DNA of 64,000 bases from the NCBI RefSeq assembly GCF_000526215.1, contig NZ_JAFQ01000004.1:682001-746000 (forward strand), written 5' to 3'. The stretch is from Nocardia sp. BMG51109. Lineage in GTDB: Bacteria; Actinomycetota; Actinomycetes; Mycobacteriales; Mycobacteriaceae. Position 1 is the first letter of the stretch; each line of letters starts with the position of its first letter. This document shows positions 15,487 through 24,343 of this stretch, piece after piece. The notes below the pieces were generated by a model. The model had not been told where the DNA came from and did not search any database. It was given only the letters and a program-made list of their open reading frames with translations. Both the position numbers and the translations under genes were made by a program.

Positions 15487-16459
15487 ATGAAACTCCTGGT
15501 CACCGGCGGGGCGGGTTACGTAGGCGCCGCTGTCTCCCGGCTCCTGCTGGACGCCGGACACGAGGTCGTCGTGGTTGATGACCTGTCCCGCAACGACGAC
15601 CGTCAGGTCCCGGCCGGCGCCACCTTCTACCGCGTGTGTCTCGACGAAATCGGCGACTTCCTTTCCAGCGGCTCCGGTTTCGACGCCGTACTGCACTTCG
15701 CCGGGCTCATCGCCGCAGGGGAGTCCATGCGGCATCCGGACTGGCACTGGTCGAACAACACTGCCGGTTCCTTGGCGCTGCTGGACGCCATGTCCGCCGC
15801 CGGTGTCGGACGCCTGGTGTTCTCCTCGTCGGCCGCCGTCTACGGGGAGCCGACGGAGCTGCCACTCACCGAGGACGCGCCCACCGACCCGGTGAACACC
15901 TACGGTGACACCAAACTGTCCGTAGACCGCGCTATCGCCTCGTACGCGCGTGCCGGCCGATTCGGTGCGGTCAGTCTGCGGTATTTCAATGTCGCTGGGG
16001 CCTACTGTCATTCGGACGGCACGATGATCGGTGAGCGGCACCAGCCGGAGACCCACATCATCCCGCTGGCGCTGGAGGCGGCCGCCACCGGCAGCACGTT
16101 CAAGTTGTTCGGTAACGACTATCCGACACCGGACGGCACCTGCGTCCGCGACTACATCCACATCACAGACCTCGCCCGCGCACACCTGCTCGCCCTCGAC
16201 GCCATCACCCCCCGGCGAGCATCGCGTCTACAACCTCGGCAACGGTATCGGGTTTTCGAATCAGCAAGTGCTGGACGCCGTCCGGGAGGTGACCGGCCTG
16301 CCGTTGAACGTCGAGATCGGGCCGCGCCGCGACGGCGACCCGGCCGCCCTGTTCGCCTCGTCCAAGCGTGCCGAGGCCGAACTCGGCTGGGTTCCCGACA
16401 TTCCAGACATCCGCGGCATCGTCGCGGACGCCTGGGCATTTCATCAGCACAACCGATAA
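15487..16459 (+). pseudogene. galE: UDP-glucose 4-epimerase galE, frameshifted in a C6 run
   Basis: An NAD-dependent sugar-nucleotide epimerase that would be 323 residues. The Rossmann motif GGAGYVG (7-13), SSSAAVYG and the catalytic YGDTK (Tyr-x3-Lys) are intact. At 16208-16213 a run of six C replaces the five needed (ITPGEHRVYNLGNG). The first frame then runs into nonsense, and the true C-terminus (LGNGIGFSNQQVLDAVREV ... FHQHNR) continues in the next frame to 16459. This is a genuine frameshift, a sequencing error in a homopolymer, or a slippage site. Fragments of this 3' end are copied at 18039 and 21409. Confidence 0.85.
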
Positions 16460-16475
16460 CCAGGAGTAGCCAGAC

Positions 16476-17276
16476 ATGTCCACGCCGTCACTGTCCAGCG
16501 AGTATTCCGACTCGACCGCGCTGGCTACCCGGATCGAGACACACGAGAACTACTCGGAGTACCCCGACAACGTCGTAGCCGCAGTCATCAACGCGCTCGG
16601 GCTGGAGGGCAGCGAGGACGTTGCCGACATCGGATGTGGTGACGCTCGCTTCCTCGCCCGTCTCGCATCCACGGGACACGGCGGTCGCCTGGTCGGTGTC
16701 GACAACTCCCCGGCGATGGTCGCGGCCGCGAACAGAGTCGGCCGGGTGACGGGCGTTCTCGCTGACGCTGTGCGAACTCCCTTCTCCGACAGCGAATTCG
16801 ATGCCGTGACGGTGCGGCACATGCTGTATCACCTGGACGACCCGATGGCCGCGCTGGAGGAGTTCCGGCGCATCGCCAAGCCTTGGGGTCAGGTCGTGGT
16901 CACGGTCAACCACTCCACCACATGTCGCCGCACTCACGAACTCGTCGCCGAGCACGCCGAACGTCGCGGGATCACCGCTCCCGCCGGCATGATCAACGGT
17001 GCCGTCAACTCGGGCACGATCTCCGACATGATGGCCGGCGTGTTCGGCAACGTCCACCTCGACTATCAGGACAACGCCCTGGTATTCCCGGAGCCCGAAC
17101 CGCTGATCCGGTTCGCGGAGTCGCTGTTCTCGTTCTGCGGCGTGGGCGCCGATCACCCCGAGCGCGGCGCTATCCTCGCCGACCTGACGTCGGATGTCGA
17201 GGAATGGTTCGCCACGCACCCTGGTGGTGCATGGCGAGACCCGAAGGGCTACGTCGTGGCCGTGAGCGAGGTGTAG
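16476..17276 (+). CDS. Class I SAM-dependent methyltransferase
   Basis: A 266-residue small-molecule-type methyltransferase. SAM-binding motif I is VADIGCGDARF (49-59), the acidic residue after beta2 is in LVGVDNSP, and the post-motif VRHMLYHLDDPMAALEEFRRI is typical of the UbiE/Methyltransf_11 group. AGGAG stands about ten bases before the ATG, 16 bases after the galE stop, so they are one operon and the methyl acceptor could be a sugar or sugar-modified product (inference). Confidence 0.88.
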   Translation: MSTPSLSSEYSDSTALATRIETHENYSEYPDNVVAAVINALGLEGSEDVADIGCGDARFLARLASTGHGGRLVGVDNSPAMVAAANRVGRVTGVLADAVRTPFSDSEFDAVTVRHMLYHLDDPMAALEEFRRIAKPWGQVVVTVNHSTTCRRTHELVAEHAERRGITAPAGMINGAVNSGTISDMMAGVFGNVHLDYQDNALVFPEPEPLIRFAESLFSFCGVGADHPERGAILADLTSDVEEWFATHPGGAWRDPKGYVVAVSEV

Positions 17277-17389
17277 CCAGGTCGGTGACGGTGTAGCAGG
17301 TGCCGCAGGCGGTCGATGGTGGTTGTCCTGCACGCAGCCGTACGGGGCGCGTGCAGACACGACAATTTCTGTGATTTCTGATCAGCCGA

Positions 17390-17782
17390 TCAATTACGTC
17401 CTGCTTCACTGCTGCTTATGCGATTCAGTCTGGCCGATTGCTGCATTCCGACGAGTACGGCAAAGATTCCAATGAGCATGGCCGACCGGCCCGAACCCAT
17501 AGCGGCAAGTACGGTCCAGGACACCACGAGCGCTGCCAGCGCCAGCCACATCACGATCTGCCCAGTCCGAACGGCGGAATTACCGGGATAACGCTGGACC
17601 AGGACCACCGCAACCAGAACGAACGCGCATGCGAGAAGTAGTTCGGTTACCAGGATACATGCACCGACACTCCAGAGCCTCGGCCAAACCCACTCGGAAG
17701 CATCAAAATATAGCACCATAGCCGCCGAAATACCTAATATTAATAATCCGACGACTGTAGAAAATACAGCACTGAATCGCAT
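17390..17782 (-). CDS. Small integral membrane protein, four predicted TM segments
   Basis: A 130-residue hydrophobic protein with four membrane segments (VFSTVVGLLILGISAAMVLY; VGACILVTELLLACAFVLV; TGQIVMWLALAALVVSW; AMLIGIFAVLVGM) and a short polar C-terminal tail. The start at 17782 (MRFSAVF) gives a sensible first membrane helix; an in-frame ATG ten codons upstream is possible. No Shine-Dalgarno is obvious. GC content at its 5' end is visibly lower than in neighbours. No family or function recognised. Confidence 0.6.
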   Translation of the reverse strand: MRFSAVFSTVVGLLILGISAAMVLYFDASEWVWPRLWSVGACILVTELLLACAFVLVAVVLVQRYPGNSAVRTGQIVMWLALAALVVSWTVLAAMGSGRSAMLIGIFAVLVGMQQSARLNRISSSEAGRN

Positions 17783-17897
17783 GGGTCCAATGCCCGCGGG
17801 CCTGCGGCACATCTACGCACCTATCAATCGGTCGAATCAGGACGGGCGTCGGAGCTCGCTCGGTTGCGGAGTCGTCGCACCCAGTCCCTCTCTCGGA

Positions 17898-18121
17898 AAG
17901 CAGCCGACAGCTACGAACTACTTGCGGACCGTAACACGCCGAGCCAGGCTCCGGAGTCCGGCGGAACCGCCGGATCGTCGGGCGGCCGGTTCGCATCTTC
18001 CCACAGTGGCCCCAGCCGTCGCGTGCGATCCGCACCAGCTCGGCAACGGTATCGGGTTTTCGAATCAGCAAGTGCTGGACGCCATCCGGGAGGTGACCGG
18101 CCTGCCGTTGGACATCGAGAT
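17898..18121. repeat. ~223-bp direct repeat, copy A
   Basis: Nearly identical to 21269-21491. Bases 17898-18038 are a non-galE element. Bases 18039-18120 are a galE 3' fragment (parent at 16235). Both copies are in the same orientation and bracket the ESX-associated module. Confidence 0.88.
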
Positions 18122-18296
18122 TGACATAGACACCACGCACCTTCGGGCCCTCACCACCCAAGCCGCCCGCGCGGGCTACCACCTGATCCGCTGCCCGATT
18201 TCCCCTGGTGATTGGAGCCTGCTCGACGCCGAGGACAATCGGCCCATTCTCTCTTCGAAGACGCTCGACCAGATCGAGGAATGGCTACATTCGTAG
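18108..18296 (+). CDS. Small ORF fused in frame to a galE fragment
   Basis: From 18122 the frame encodes THLRALTTQAARAGYHLIRC ... LDAEDNRPILSSKTLDQIEEWLHS and stops at 18296. This resembles a type of small Nocardia protein ending in an E-x-WL helix. Its own start codon is missing: upstream sequence is the copied galE fragment, in frame. The nearest usable start is TTG 18108, with GGGAGGTGA (18088-18096) upstream, giving 62 residues. It may be a truncated gene translated from a fortuitous start, or a dead remnant. Confidence 0.4.
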   Translation: MDIEIDIDTTHLRALTTQAARAGYHLIRCPISPGDWSLLDAEDNRPILSSKTLDQIEEWLHS

Positions 18297-18353
18297 CGCA
18301 ACGGATGTCGCCGATGTGTGGCCTGTAGGGCGCACATCGGCGCATCGCCCCAC

Positions 18354-18737
18354 TCAGCTCTCGAACCAACCCCGGCGGTTGCGCTGCTCGTAATAATCGT
18401 CGTCATCTTCCTCATATGTGCGCTGCCGCTTGGCCTGTTCGGCCTCGTCACGAACAGCGTTGGCGTCCGCGAAGGTCGAGATCGCCTCGAACCGGGGGTC
18501 GGAACGGAGATCCTGAACAGCCTCATCGACCTGCGGCTGCTTATCGGCCAGCGCGGCGTTATACGCGGCTACGATGCTGTCTTCCTCCGGCAAAGTGACC
18601 GAGAGCAGCCGGTTCTCGGCGTCGACGACCACCCGGATCCCGTTCACAGTCCCGACGCCACGGACCTGCTCGAGCCGCTGCTGCGCCCGCTGCACCTTTA
18701 ATCCAAGTTCGTCGAAGTCATTGCGCTGGGGGAACAT
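18354..18737 (-). CDS. YbaB/EbfC-family protein of an ESX-type module
   Basis: A 127-residue protein. The first ~90 residues follow the YbaB fold (long N-terminal helix LKVQRAQQRLEQVRGVGTV, then beta-strands NGIRVVVDAENRLLSVTL and the C-terminal helix). The tail is unusually acidic then aromatic (EEDDDDYYEQRNRRGWFES). YbaB homologues bind DNA, but paralogues like this one recur beside type VII secretion substrates in Nocardia and Mycobacterium, where their role is unsettled. AAGGA precedes the ATG. Last gene of the four-gene minus-strand module. Confidence 0.8.
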   Translation of the reverse strand: MFPQRNDFDELGLKVQRAQQRLEQVRGVGTVNGIRVVVDAENRLLSVTLPEEDSIVAAYNAALADKQPQVDEAVQDLRSDPRFEAISTFADANAVRDEAEQAKRQRTYEEDDDDYYEQRNRRGWFES

Positions 18738-18747
18738 TGGCGATCCT

Positions 18748-19338
18748 TCAGGATGGGCGTCTGATCTCGGTTGGTTGCGGTGTGGTCGTGCCTTCGCCCG
18801 ATTCTGGGAAACACGGAGACCCGGCGCCCATGCTTAGGGAACCATCGCCTTGCCCTGCATCCTGTACGTTCAGCCTGTACTGATCGGGTGTCATCACCGC
18901 TGCCCAGCGAGAGTCGGACGCCGGATTGAGCAGGAAACCTCGCTGGGACCAAACGTTGCGAATCAATTCGAAATAGTGGCCGCCCTCGCCCAGCGGTATA
19001 CCGACAACCCAGTAGCGGATCTGCAACTGCACCGCGCCATCAGTATCGACGTTGCTGTCCTCGCAAGGAACGGTTGTCGCGGCGCCTGCACCGAGAATTC
19101 CGAGATTCGGGTTGTCCGGCGTGCGCGACAGACCTACTCCCGGTGGTAGCGCCTGCAACGTCTCCGAGAGGTAGGTGTTGATACGTTCGCGGGCCGTGGC
19201 TTCTGTCAGAGATGAGTCCACCTGCACTCCCTTGTCGTTGCTCTCGCCGCCGCACCCGGTCAGCATCGCCATCACGGCGATGAGCAGGACGCCGAACATG
19301 GCGCGCGCCGAACCGGCTTTCCGGATTCCGAGGATCAC
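18748..19338 (-). CDS. Putative lipoprotein of the ESX-associated module
   Basis: A 196-residue exported protein with a hydrophobic signal (ARAMFGVLLIAVMAMLTGCG), lipobox LTGC and acylated Cys near residue 29. The mature region has no recognised catalytic motif and ends in a Thr/Pro-rich tail (TTTPQPTEIRRPS). The start overlaps the stop of the DUF1023 hydrolase by four bases (ATGA), so they are translationally coupled. Start could also be the internal ATG at MFGVLL. Probably membrane- or mycomembrane-facing. Confidence 0.8.
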   Translation of the reverse strand: MILGIRKAGSARAMFGVLLIAVMAMLTGCGGESNDKGVQVDSSLTEATARERINTYLSETLQALPPGVGLSRTPDNPNLGILGAGAATTVPCEDSNVDTDGAVQLQIRYWVVGIPLGEGGHYFELIRNVWSQRGFLLNPASDSRWAAVMTPDQYRLNVQDAGQGDGSLSMGAGSPCFPESGEGTTTPQPTEIRRPS

Positions 19339-20960
19339 TGGGGATGCACCGCCCTGTCACCGTGACCCGCGATGATGTCACCCATGCCGATGAGCGATTT
19401 CGAGCCGTAGTCCCAATATTGACTGTGCGCAGCGCCGCCGTAGCCGTACCAGTCTTCTTCACCCGGGTTCGAAGCGAATCTCTGGGCACCGTAGTCACTG
19501 TCCGTGGGATCTCGACCGAAATCGTCCAGGCCGGGGACGTACCGAGCGATCTGGCTCTGGGGATACAGCTCGGGTATGGGGTCGTTTTCGGCCTTGGTAG
19601 CGAATACGTGCTTAGTCACCTCGTCCTGAGGCACTCCGGTCAATCTGGCCTCATCCGCACCGTCGAGCGTTGTACCCGGGCTGGCCACGAACGCCACGGC
19701 GTCAGCATTCAGACTGCGACCGTGGCCAGCGGCGTCGCCCACGACAGTTGTGCCATAACTATGTCCGATGACGGAGTTGTAGGAGGGTGAGCCGTCGTGC
19801 GATGCCCGTAGACCGTCTTGGAACCGGTCCAGAGCAGGTGCGGCGCTGTCCGCATAATGCTGTTGAGTGGCGTCCGTCAAACCCGGAGGAGCGTCGTAGC
19901 CGAACCACGCGACCACTGAAGGGTTCTTCGCGCCGCTTGCCTGGGCCTGTGCTTGCATCGCGTCTACCCGTTTCATGTCGTTATCCATCTTCGCAGGTCG
20001 TGATCCGGTGCCTGGAACGTACGTGGAGACGTGGGACGCTGTATCGGGGTTGCCGGCGGCTATGGCCGCGTGGGGAATCTTGCCGGACTGGGAATCCAAT
20101 TGCAGTAGGTACCGATCGGGCTGGTTGACCGATGCCGCGACCGTCTGCAGATCGCCCAGCTTGTCCTTGACAGCCGGATCGCCGGCCTGGGCTCGCGCCA
20201 GTTCATCCTGGAGCTTCAGGCGGTTGTAGTGGTCACGATCGACGGCGGGCAGGCCGTCGCGGTTGCCGAGATATTGGTCGTCCTGCCATAGCGCGTCCTT
20301 TTCGGATGGTGTCAGCGTCTCCCAGAAATCGTGTAGTTGATTCGGATCGCTCGGCAACTGTGCCCTGCCGTCGATGATGTCCTGGACCGGCGGCCTGACC
20401 GGCGCACCATCGGGCGTCTTTTCGTAACCGGCCAGAATCTGGAGGTCGGCCGAAATTGCCTGCGCTGCTTTGACTTCCGCGTCACCGAACTGAACCAGCA
20501 GATTCTTGATGCGAGCCTGGAAGGCGTCGGCATTGGCTTGCATGCCTTGCTGGACCAGGATCACCACCACCGGTTTGCCCGTATTGTCGGCGCCGGTCGG
20601 CGTCTTCGGCGGAGTGACATTGCCCTCGTCGTCGACGGTCATGCCAGCGAAAGGGAGGTCGATATCGACGATGTTCAGCAGCGACGTCCGATAGCCGTCC
20701 AGTTCGGCACCAAAGGTGTTGAGGGTGTCGGCGATCATGACGACGGTTTGACCAATGTGATTGCCCGCCAACTCGTCCGACAACGAGCGCGCGGATGCGG
20801 CGGCCGCCGATTGTCCTTGCCAGCCATTCATTGCGGCATCGACATCGCGGTTCATCTGCTCGACCCGGCCGGAGAAGATGTCGTTCTGCTCGACCAGATT
20901 GGCGGCGAGCGTGAACATCGACTGCGGGTTGCACCCGCGGACGTGACTGATCGTGGTCAT
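19335..20960 (-). CDS. Alpha/beta hydrolase, DUF1023, with WXG100-like N-terminus
   Basis: A 541-residue protein. The N-terminal ~110 residues are helical with a W-Q-G-like turn (NGWQGQSAAAASARSLSDEL), resembling type VII secretion substrates. The C-terminal half is a DUF1023 alpha/beta hydrolase with nucleophile elbow VIGHSYGTT (Ser near residue 399). It is probably secreted or surface-associated by an ESX system, with esterase or lipase-like activity (inference from family). Overlaps both neighbours by four bases. DUF1023 proteins paired with an EspC-like small protein are common in Nocardia. Confidence 0.85.
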   Translation of the reverse strand: MTTISHVRGCNPQSMFTLAANLVEQNDIFSGRVEQMNRDVDAAMNGWQGQSAAAASARSLSDELAGNHIGQTVVMIADTLNTFGAELDGYRTSLLNIVDIDLPFAGMTVDDEGNVTPPKTPTGADNTGKPVVVILVQQGMQANADAFQARIKNLLVQFGDAEVKAAQAISADLQILAGYEKTPDGAPVRPPVQDIIDGRAQLPSDPNQLHDFWETLTPSEKDALWQDDQYLGNRDGLPAVDRDHYNRLKLQDELARAQAGDPAVKDKLGDLQTVAASVNQPDRYLLQLDSQSGKIPHAAIAAGNPDTASHVSTYVPGTGSRPAKMDNDMKRVDAMQAQAQASGAKNPSVVAWFGYDAPPGLTDATQQHYADSAAPALDRFQDGLRASHDGSPSYNSVIGHSYGTTVVGDAAGHGRSLNADAVAFVASPGTTLDGADEARLTGVPQDEVTKHVFATKAENDPIPELYPQSQIARYVPGLDDFGRDPTDSDYGAQRFASNPGEEDWYGYGGAAHSQYWDYGSKSLIGMGDIIAGHGDRAVHPQ

Positions 20961-21256
20961 CGCGTCTGCTCACCGTCGGCGTACCGGCGCAGCTGGTTGG
21001 CGAATGCTTGGTCGACCTCTTCGTAGCTCTTGGCCGCCAACTGTGTGTTGTCCGCCATCCGACGAATATTTCCCCCGATCAGGTTGTATGCCTCGACCAC
21101 CGCGTTGCCGACACGGTCGGCCGCCCCTTGGACGGGAGAGCCCGGCATCGTGACCGTCGCTTCGACCTTGATCTGACCGATCGCGTCGGCGTGACCGGCG
21201 AGTGTGCCGCCGAGCCTGTGCAACGTGTCCAGGTCGGCCTGCAGCATGTCGCTCAT
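20957..21256 (-). CDS. EspC/DUF2580-like ESX-associated protein
   Basis: A 99-residue helical-hairpin protein (LDTLHRLGGTLAGHADAIGQ; AYNLIGGNIRRMADNTQLAA; YEEVDQAFANQLRRYADG) of the EspC/DUF2580 group, partner-type small proteins of type VII secretion. The start MSDMLQ at 21256 is chosen because GGGGG lies six bases upstream and the longer frame would read into repeat copy B. Its first codon is only 13 bases from the repeat edge, so the repeat may supply or replace its promoter. Overlaps the hydrolase start by four bases. Confidence 0.8.
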   Translation of the reverse strand: MSDMLQADLDTLHRLGGTLAGHADAIGQIKVEATVTMPGSPVQGAADRVGNAVVEAYNLIGGNIRRMADNTQLAAKSYEEVDQAFANQLRRYADGEQTR

Positions 21257-21268
21257 GTAATCCCCCTG

Positions 21269-21491
21269 AAGCAGCCGACAGCTACGAACTACTTGCGGAC
21301 CGTAACACGCCGAGCCAGGCTCCGGGGTCCGGCACAACCGCCGGATCGTCGGGCGGCCGATTCGCATCTTCCCACAGTGCCCCGGCCGTCGCGTGCGATC
21401 CGCACCAGCTCGGCAACGGTATCGGGTTTCGAATCAGCAAGTGCTGGAAGCTATCCGGGAGGTGACCGGCCTGCCGTTGGACATCGAGATC
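21269..21491. repeat. ~223-bp direct repeat, copy B
   Basis: Counterpart of 17898-18121. It begins 13 bases upstream of the EspC-like start codon and continues into a longer galE 3' fragment. Confidence 0.88.
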
Positions 21492-21581
21492 GGGCCGCGC
21501 CGCGACGGCGACCCGGCCGCCCTGTTCGCCTCGTCCAAGCGTGCCGAGGCCGAACAGCACAACCGATAGCCAGGAGCAGCC
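21409..21581 (+). pseudogene. galE 3'-end fragment
   Basis: Matches the parent galE from 16235 to about 16384, then, after a missing ~60-bp stretch, resumes at the last codons and the intergenic leader (16445-16471). One T is missing from the run TTTT (frameshift). No start codon or Rossmann domain, so it is non-functional debris of a recombination event. Confidence 0.85.
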
Positions 21582-21620
21582 CGGCAAGGAATTCCATCGA
21601 CGGCCCAGGAAGGCGCGAAT

Positions 21621-22244
21621 CTATTTTGCCGGCAGGGCGTTGTGGAGGCCGCCTACGTCGGTGATGGTCCAGTTGGTGTTGCGGTCGATGGTTATCGAGT
21701 AGGTGACGGTGGTTTGTGCTCCGTCCGGGGTCTGGACGCTGGTGGAGTTGACGGTGAGGTAGGCGTCGACCTTGTAGATGCCGCCGGATTCCGAGGTGAC
21801 GGTCGCGGACTGCGGTGTTGCCTTGGATGTCCATTGCAGTGGCAGCAGGATCTGTTCCAGTTGGGGGGCGGTAGCGTCGAATTTGGCCGAGAGCTGGGGG
21901 CTGGTGCCGGCTTTGAGACGTGTCAGCCAGCCTTTGACGTCGTGGAAATCGATCGTCGAGGCGCCGAGGGCATAGTTCGAGGCGATATTCTCGGCATGCC
22001 GGTTGTCGGCGGCGACGGCGTCGCGGTGGTCGAGGGTTGATCGTGCCGACCAGTACAGGCAGCCGAATGTCAGCGTGCCGGCGAGGAGCAGGGCCAGGGC
22101 GAGTGCGATCAATACGGTCGATCGCCGAACCGAGACGGTGATCGCCTTCCGCCCCCGATCGTCGGGCGCGGGCCGGTCTGCCGCGTCGGTCGCGGTGGCC
22201 TCTTTTCCCGGCGCCGTTGCCTTTTCGTCTGTTGCTGTGGCCAT
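21621..22244 (-). CDS. Mce-associated membrane protein (Mas)
   Basis: A 207-residue protein. A charged, probably disordered cytoplasmic N-terminus (~40 residues) precedes one membrane helix (STVLIALALALLLAGTLTFG, about 42-61) and an extracytoplasmic NTF2-like domain (ALGASTIDFHDVKGWLTRL ... TVTYSITIDRNTNWTITDVGG). This is the usual architecture of Mas/Mam proteins that stabilise Mce complexes. It lies 45 bp downstream of mceF and is the last gene of the operon. Confidence 0.85.
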   Translation of the reverse strand: MATATDEKATAPGKEATATDAADRPAPDDRGRKAITVSVRRSTVLIALALALLLAGTLTFGCLYWSARSTLDHRDAVAADNRHAENIASNYALGASTIDFHDVKGWLTRLKAGTSPQLSAKFDATAPQLEQILLPLQWTSKATPQSATVTSESGGIYKVDAYLTVNSTSVQTPDGAQTTVTYSITIDRNTNWTITDVGGLHNALPAK

Positions 22245-22289
22245 GGTCTCGCACTCCTGGCAGGTCGATATCGGTCGTGATGCGGTGGG

Positions 22290-23246
22290 CTATTTGGTGG
22301 TGATGCGGAAGTGCAGGGTGCCGTCCGGGTCGACTCCGTGCAGGGATTGGTCGATCAGCGCGCTGATGTCGAGCCGAGGTGCCCGTTCCACGGCATCGGC
22401 GACGACGGGCTGCAAAACCGGGGCCAATGGCGCGACGCTGGGGCCGATCTCGTTCAGGAAGTCGGTCAGCCTGTCCAGAAACGGTGTGAGTCCGTCACCG
22501 GTGAAATAGTCGGATACCGGACGGCTTTCGACGAGCGTGGAGGCTTGTTGGACGACGTCGCTGAGTGACGTGCCGAACTCACCGAATTGCGGCCCACCGG
22601 TACTCAGCGCCGGCCCGAGCCAATCGATGTTGCCGCCCAAAGCCTGGATGTCGCCGAACAATTGGCGGATGGCGTCGGTGCGGCTGAGCAAGGTGGCCGC
22701 CAGCAGCGTGGTCGACCGCTGCAGGGTTTGCATGGCCGCGTCGGTACCCGACAGCGCCCGGTCGAAGGTGTCGACGAGGTTGGCCATGGTCTGCGGGTGC
22801 AGCTGATTCAGCAATTCGACGAATCGCGTCGACAGCGCCGTGATCGTCACGGGCACCTGCACGCGTTGGCTCGGAATGCTCTGGCCGTCAGCGAGATACG
22901 GGCCGGCACCGTCGGGCGGGGCGAATTCGATATAGGGCTCGCCGAGTGCCGAGAGTTGCTCGACGCGCACGCTGCTGGACAACGGAATGGGGTAGCGCTT
23001 GTCGATACGCAGCCGCACCAGCACACCCTCGGCCTGCTTGCGCACCTGCTGCGTACGGCCGACCTGAATGCCGTCGAGCAGCACGGGCGCGTTCACACCC
23101 AGCCCACCGGAGTTGTCCAGGTGCAGGTCGGCGACGAGGTAGCTGCGGCGCGGATCCATATGCAGCACCCCGACCGTCATGTACCCGATACCCAGCACCA
23201 GAACCGCGGCGATCGCGGACAGTGACACCGCCGCACGCACATTCAT
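22290..23246 (-). CDS. mceF: Mce family protein, MceF position
   Basis: A 318-residue subunit of the Mce lipid-import needle. It has an N-terminal membrane anchor (AVSLSAIAAVLVLGIGYMTVG) and an MCE/MlaD domain (LHLDNSGGLGVNAPVLLDGIQVGRT), then long amphipathic helices, and it ends in a short beta segment (GTLHFRITTK). ATG 23246 overlaps the mceE stop (ATGA); the frame extends upstream but without a plausible start. Sixth and last of the six mce genes. Confidence 0.88.
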   Translation of the reverse strand: MNVRAAVSLSAIAAVLVLGIGYMTVGVLHMDPRRSYLVADLHLDNSGGLGVNAPVLLDGIQVGRTQQVRKQAEGVLVRLRIDKRYPIPLSSSVRVEQLSALGEPYIEFAPPDGAGPYLADGQSIPSQRVQVPVTITALSTRFVELLNQLHPQTMANLVDTFDRALSGTDAAMQTLQRSTTLLAATLLSRTDAIRQLFGDIQALGGNIDWLGPALSTGGPQFGEFGTSLSDVVQQASTLVESRPVSDYFTGDGLTPFLDRLTDFLNEIGPSVAPLAPVLQPVVADAVERAPRLDISALIDQSLHGVDPDGTLHFRITTK

Positions 23247-24343
23247 CGCACGGCCCCGATCATCCGCAGGGTGTCGACTATTCGCGCCGTCCGCTCCGGC
23301 GGCGGCAGGGCGTCGGCGGCCGGTGGTGAATCGACGGTGATGCCCACGAGATTCACCTTCGGCCCGCGGTCTACGAAGGGAATGACTTTGTTCTGGATGA
23401 GGTCGACGAGCTTCCGGAGGTTCGAGGGTGAACCGGTGTCGAGGGGGTGACTGCCGAACAGCATCGGCACGAAAGCGCGCATGGCACGATCGCTGGATTG
23501 CAGCGCCGGCCCCAGCCACGTGACGCTCGGTGCGAACGGTCCGAGGGCGGTGAGCACGTAGACGACGCCGATGGTGGTGTTGATCGAGTCTGTGGTGTGC
23601 TGCACCGCGCCGGGGGTGAGGAGTTCGTCGAATGCCGCTGCGTTCCCGAGCAATCCGTCGTCGACGGTCGCTTGCAGGCCGCCCACCAGGCTGTGCACCG
23701 AGTCGGTGTGGGCGGCCAGATCCGCCAGGTCCGCGCCGAGGGTTCCGGCGATGCGAGCGGTGTCATCCGGGTTGTTCGGCAGGATCGCGTTCATCCGGTG
23801 CACGATGTCCTGGAAGTCGGTGACGGCGCCGCTGCCGACGAAGACGGACAACCGGGACAGGATGTCCTCGATCGTCGGCGACTGTGTGGTGTCGGACAGC
23901 GGGATCGTCGAATCCGGCGGCAACTGCGCCCTATTCGGCTCGGCGGGTTCGGTCAGTGCGATGTGCACATCACCCAGCGGTGTTTCCTGCCGCAGTTCGG
24001 CGGTGGTGCCCACCGGCAGGCGCACCGACCGGCGGATCTCGACTTCGGCGACGACGAAGCCCTGATGCCCCGGCCGGCTCGGAATGTCCGTCTCCGGGGG
24101 AACCACTGTGACACGAGTCAAGCGCCCGACGGGCACACCGTCGGCGATGACTTTTGCCCCTTGTGGCAGATTCAGCACATCGGCGAATTGAATCCGCAAG
24201 TGGTAGGTCGGTCCGTCGACACCGGTGCCCGGCACGGTGACGTCGGCGGCCTGAAATCCGCATCCCGCGGCTGCCACCGCGATGGTGACCGCACACATCG
24301 CGTAGGTCCCGGTGCGGCGCAATACCGCCGAGAGCCGCCTCAT
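23243..24343 (-). CDS. mceE: Mce family lipoprotein, MceE/LprN position
   Basis: A 366-residue lipoprotein subunit. The signal CAVTIAVAAAGCGFQ has lipobox AAGC with Cys near residue 28, the hallmark of MceE proteins. The MCE domain follows (FADVLNLPQGAKVIADGVPV), then the helical tunnel-forming region. It tethers the complex to the outer face of the membrane. ATGA overlaps with mceD upstream and mceF downstream. Confidence 0.88.
   Translation of the reverse strand: MRRLSAVLRRTGTYAMCAVTIAVAAAGCGFQAADVTVPGTGVDGPTYHLRIQFADVLNLPQGAKVIADGVPVGRLTRVTVVPPETDIPSRPGHQGFVVAEVEIRRSVRLPVGTTAELRQETPLGDVHIALTEPAEPNRAQLPPDSTIPLSDTTQSPTIEDILSRLSVFVGSGAVTDFQDIVHRMNAILPNNPDDTARIAGTLGADLADLAAHTDSVHSLVGGLQATVDDGLLGNAAAFDELLTPGAVQHTTDSINTTIGVVYVLTALGPFAPSVTWLGPALQSSDRAMRAFVPMLFGSHPLDTGSPSNLRKLVDLIQNKVIPFVDRGPKVNLVGITVDSPPAADALPPPERTARIVDTLRMIGAVR

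Noticed and set aside
17170..17409. 79-codon minus-strand ORF with two CxxC pairs (CRVC, CGTC)
   Set aside because: Tempting as a zinc ribbon, but it overlaps the methyltransferase 3' end and the membrane-protein gene, and the rest of the translation is not convincing. Homology search would decide.
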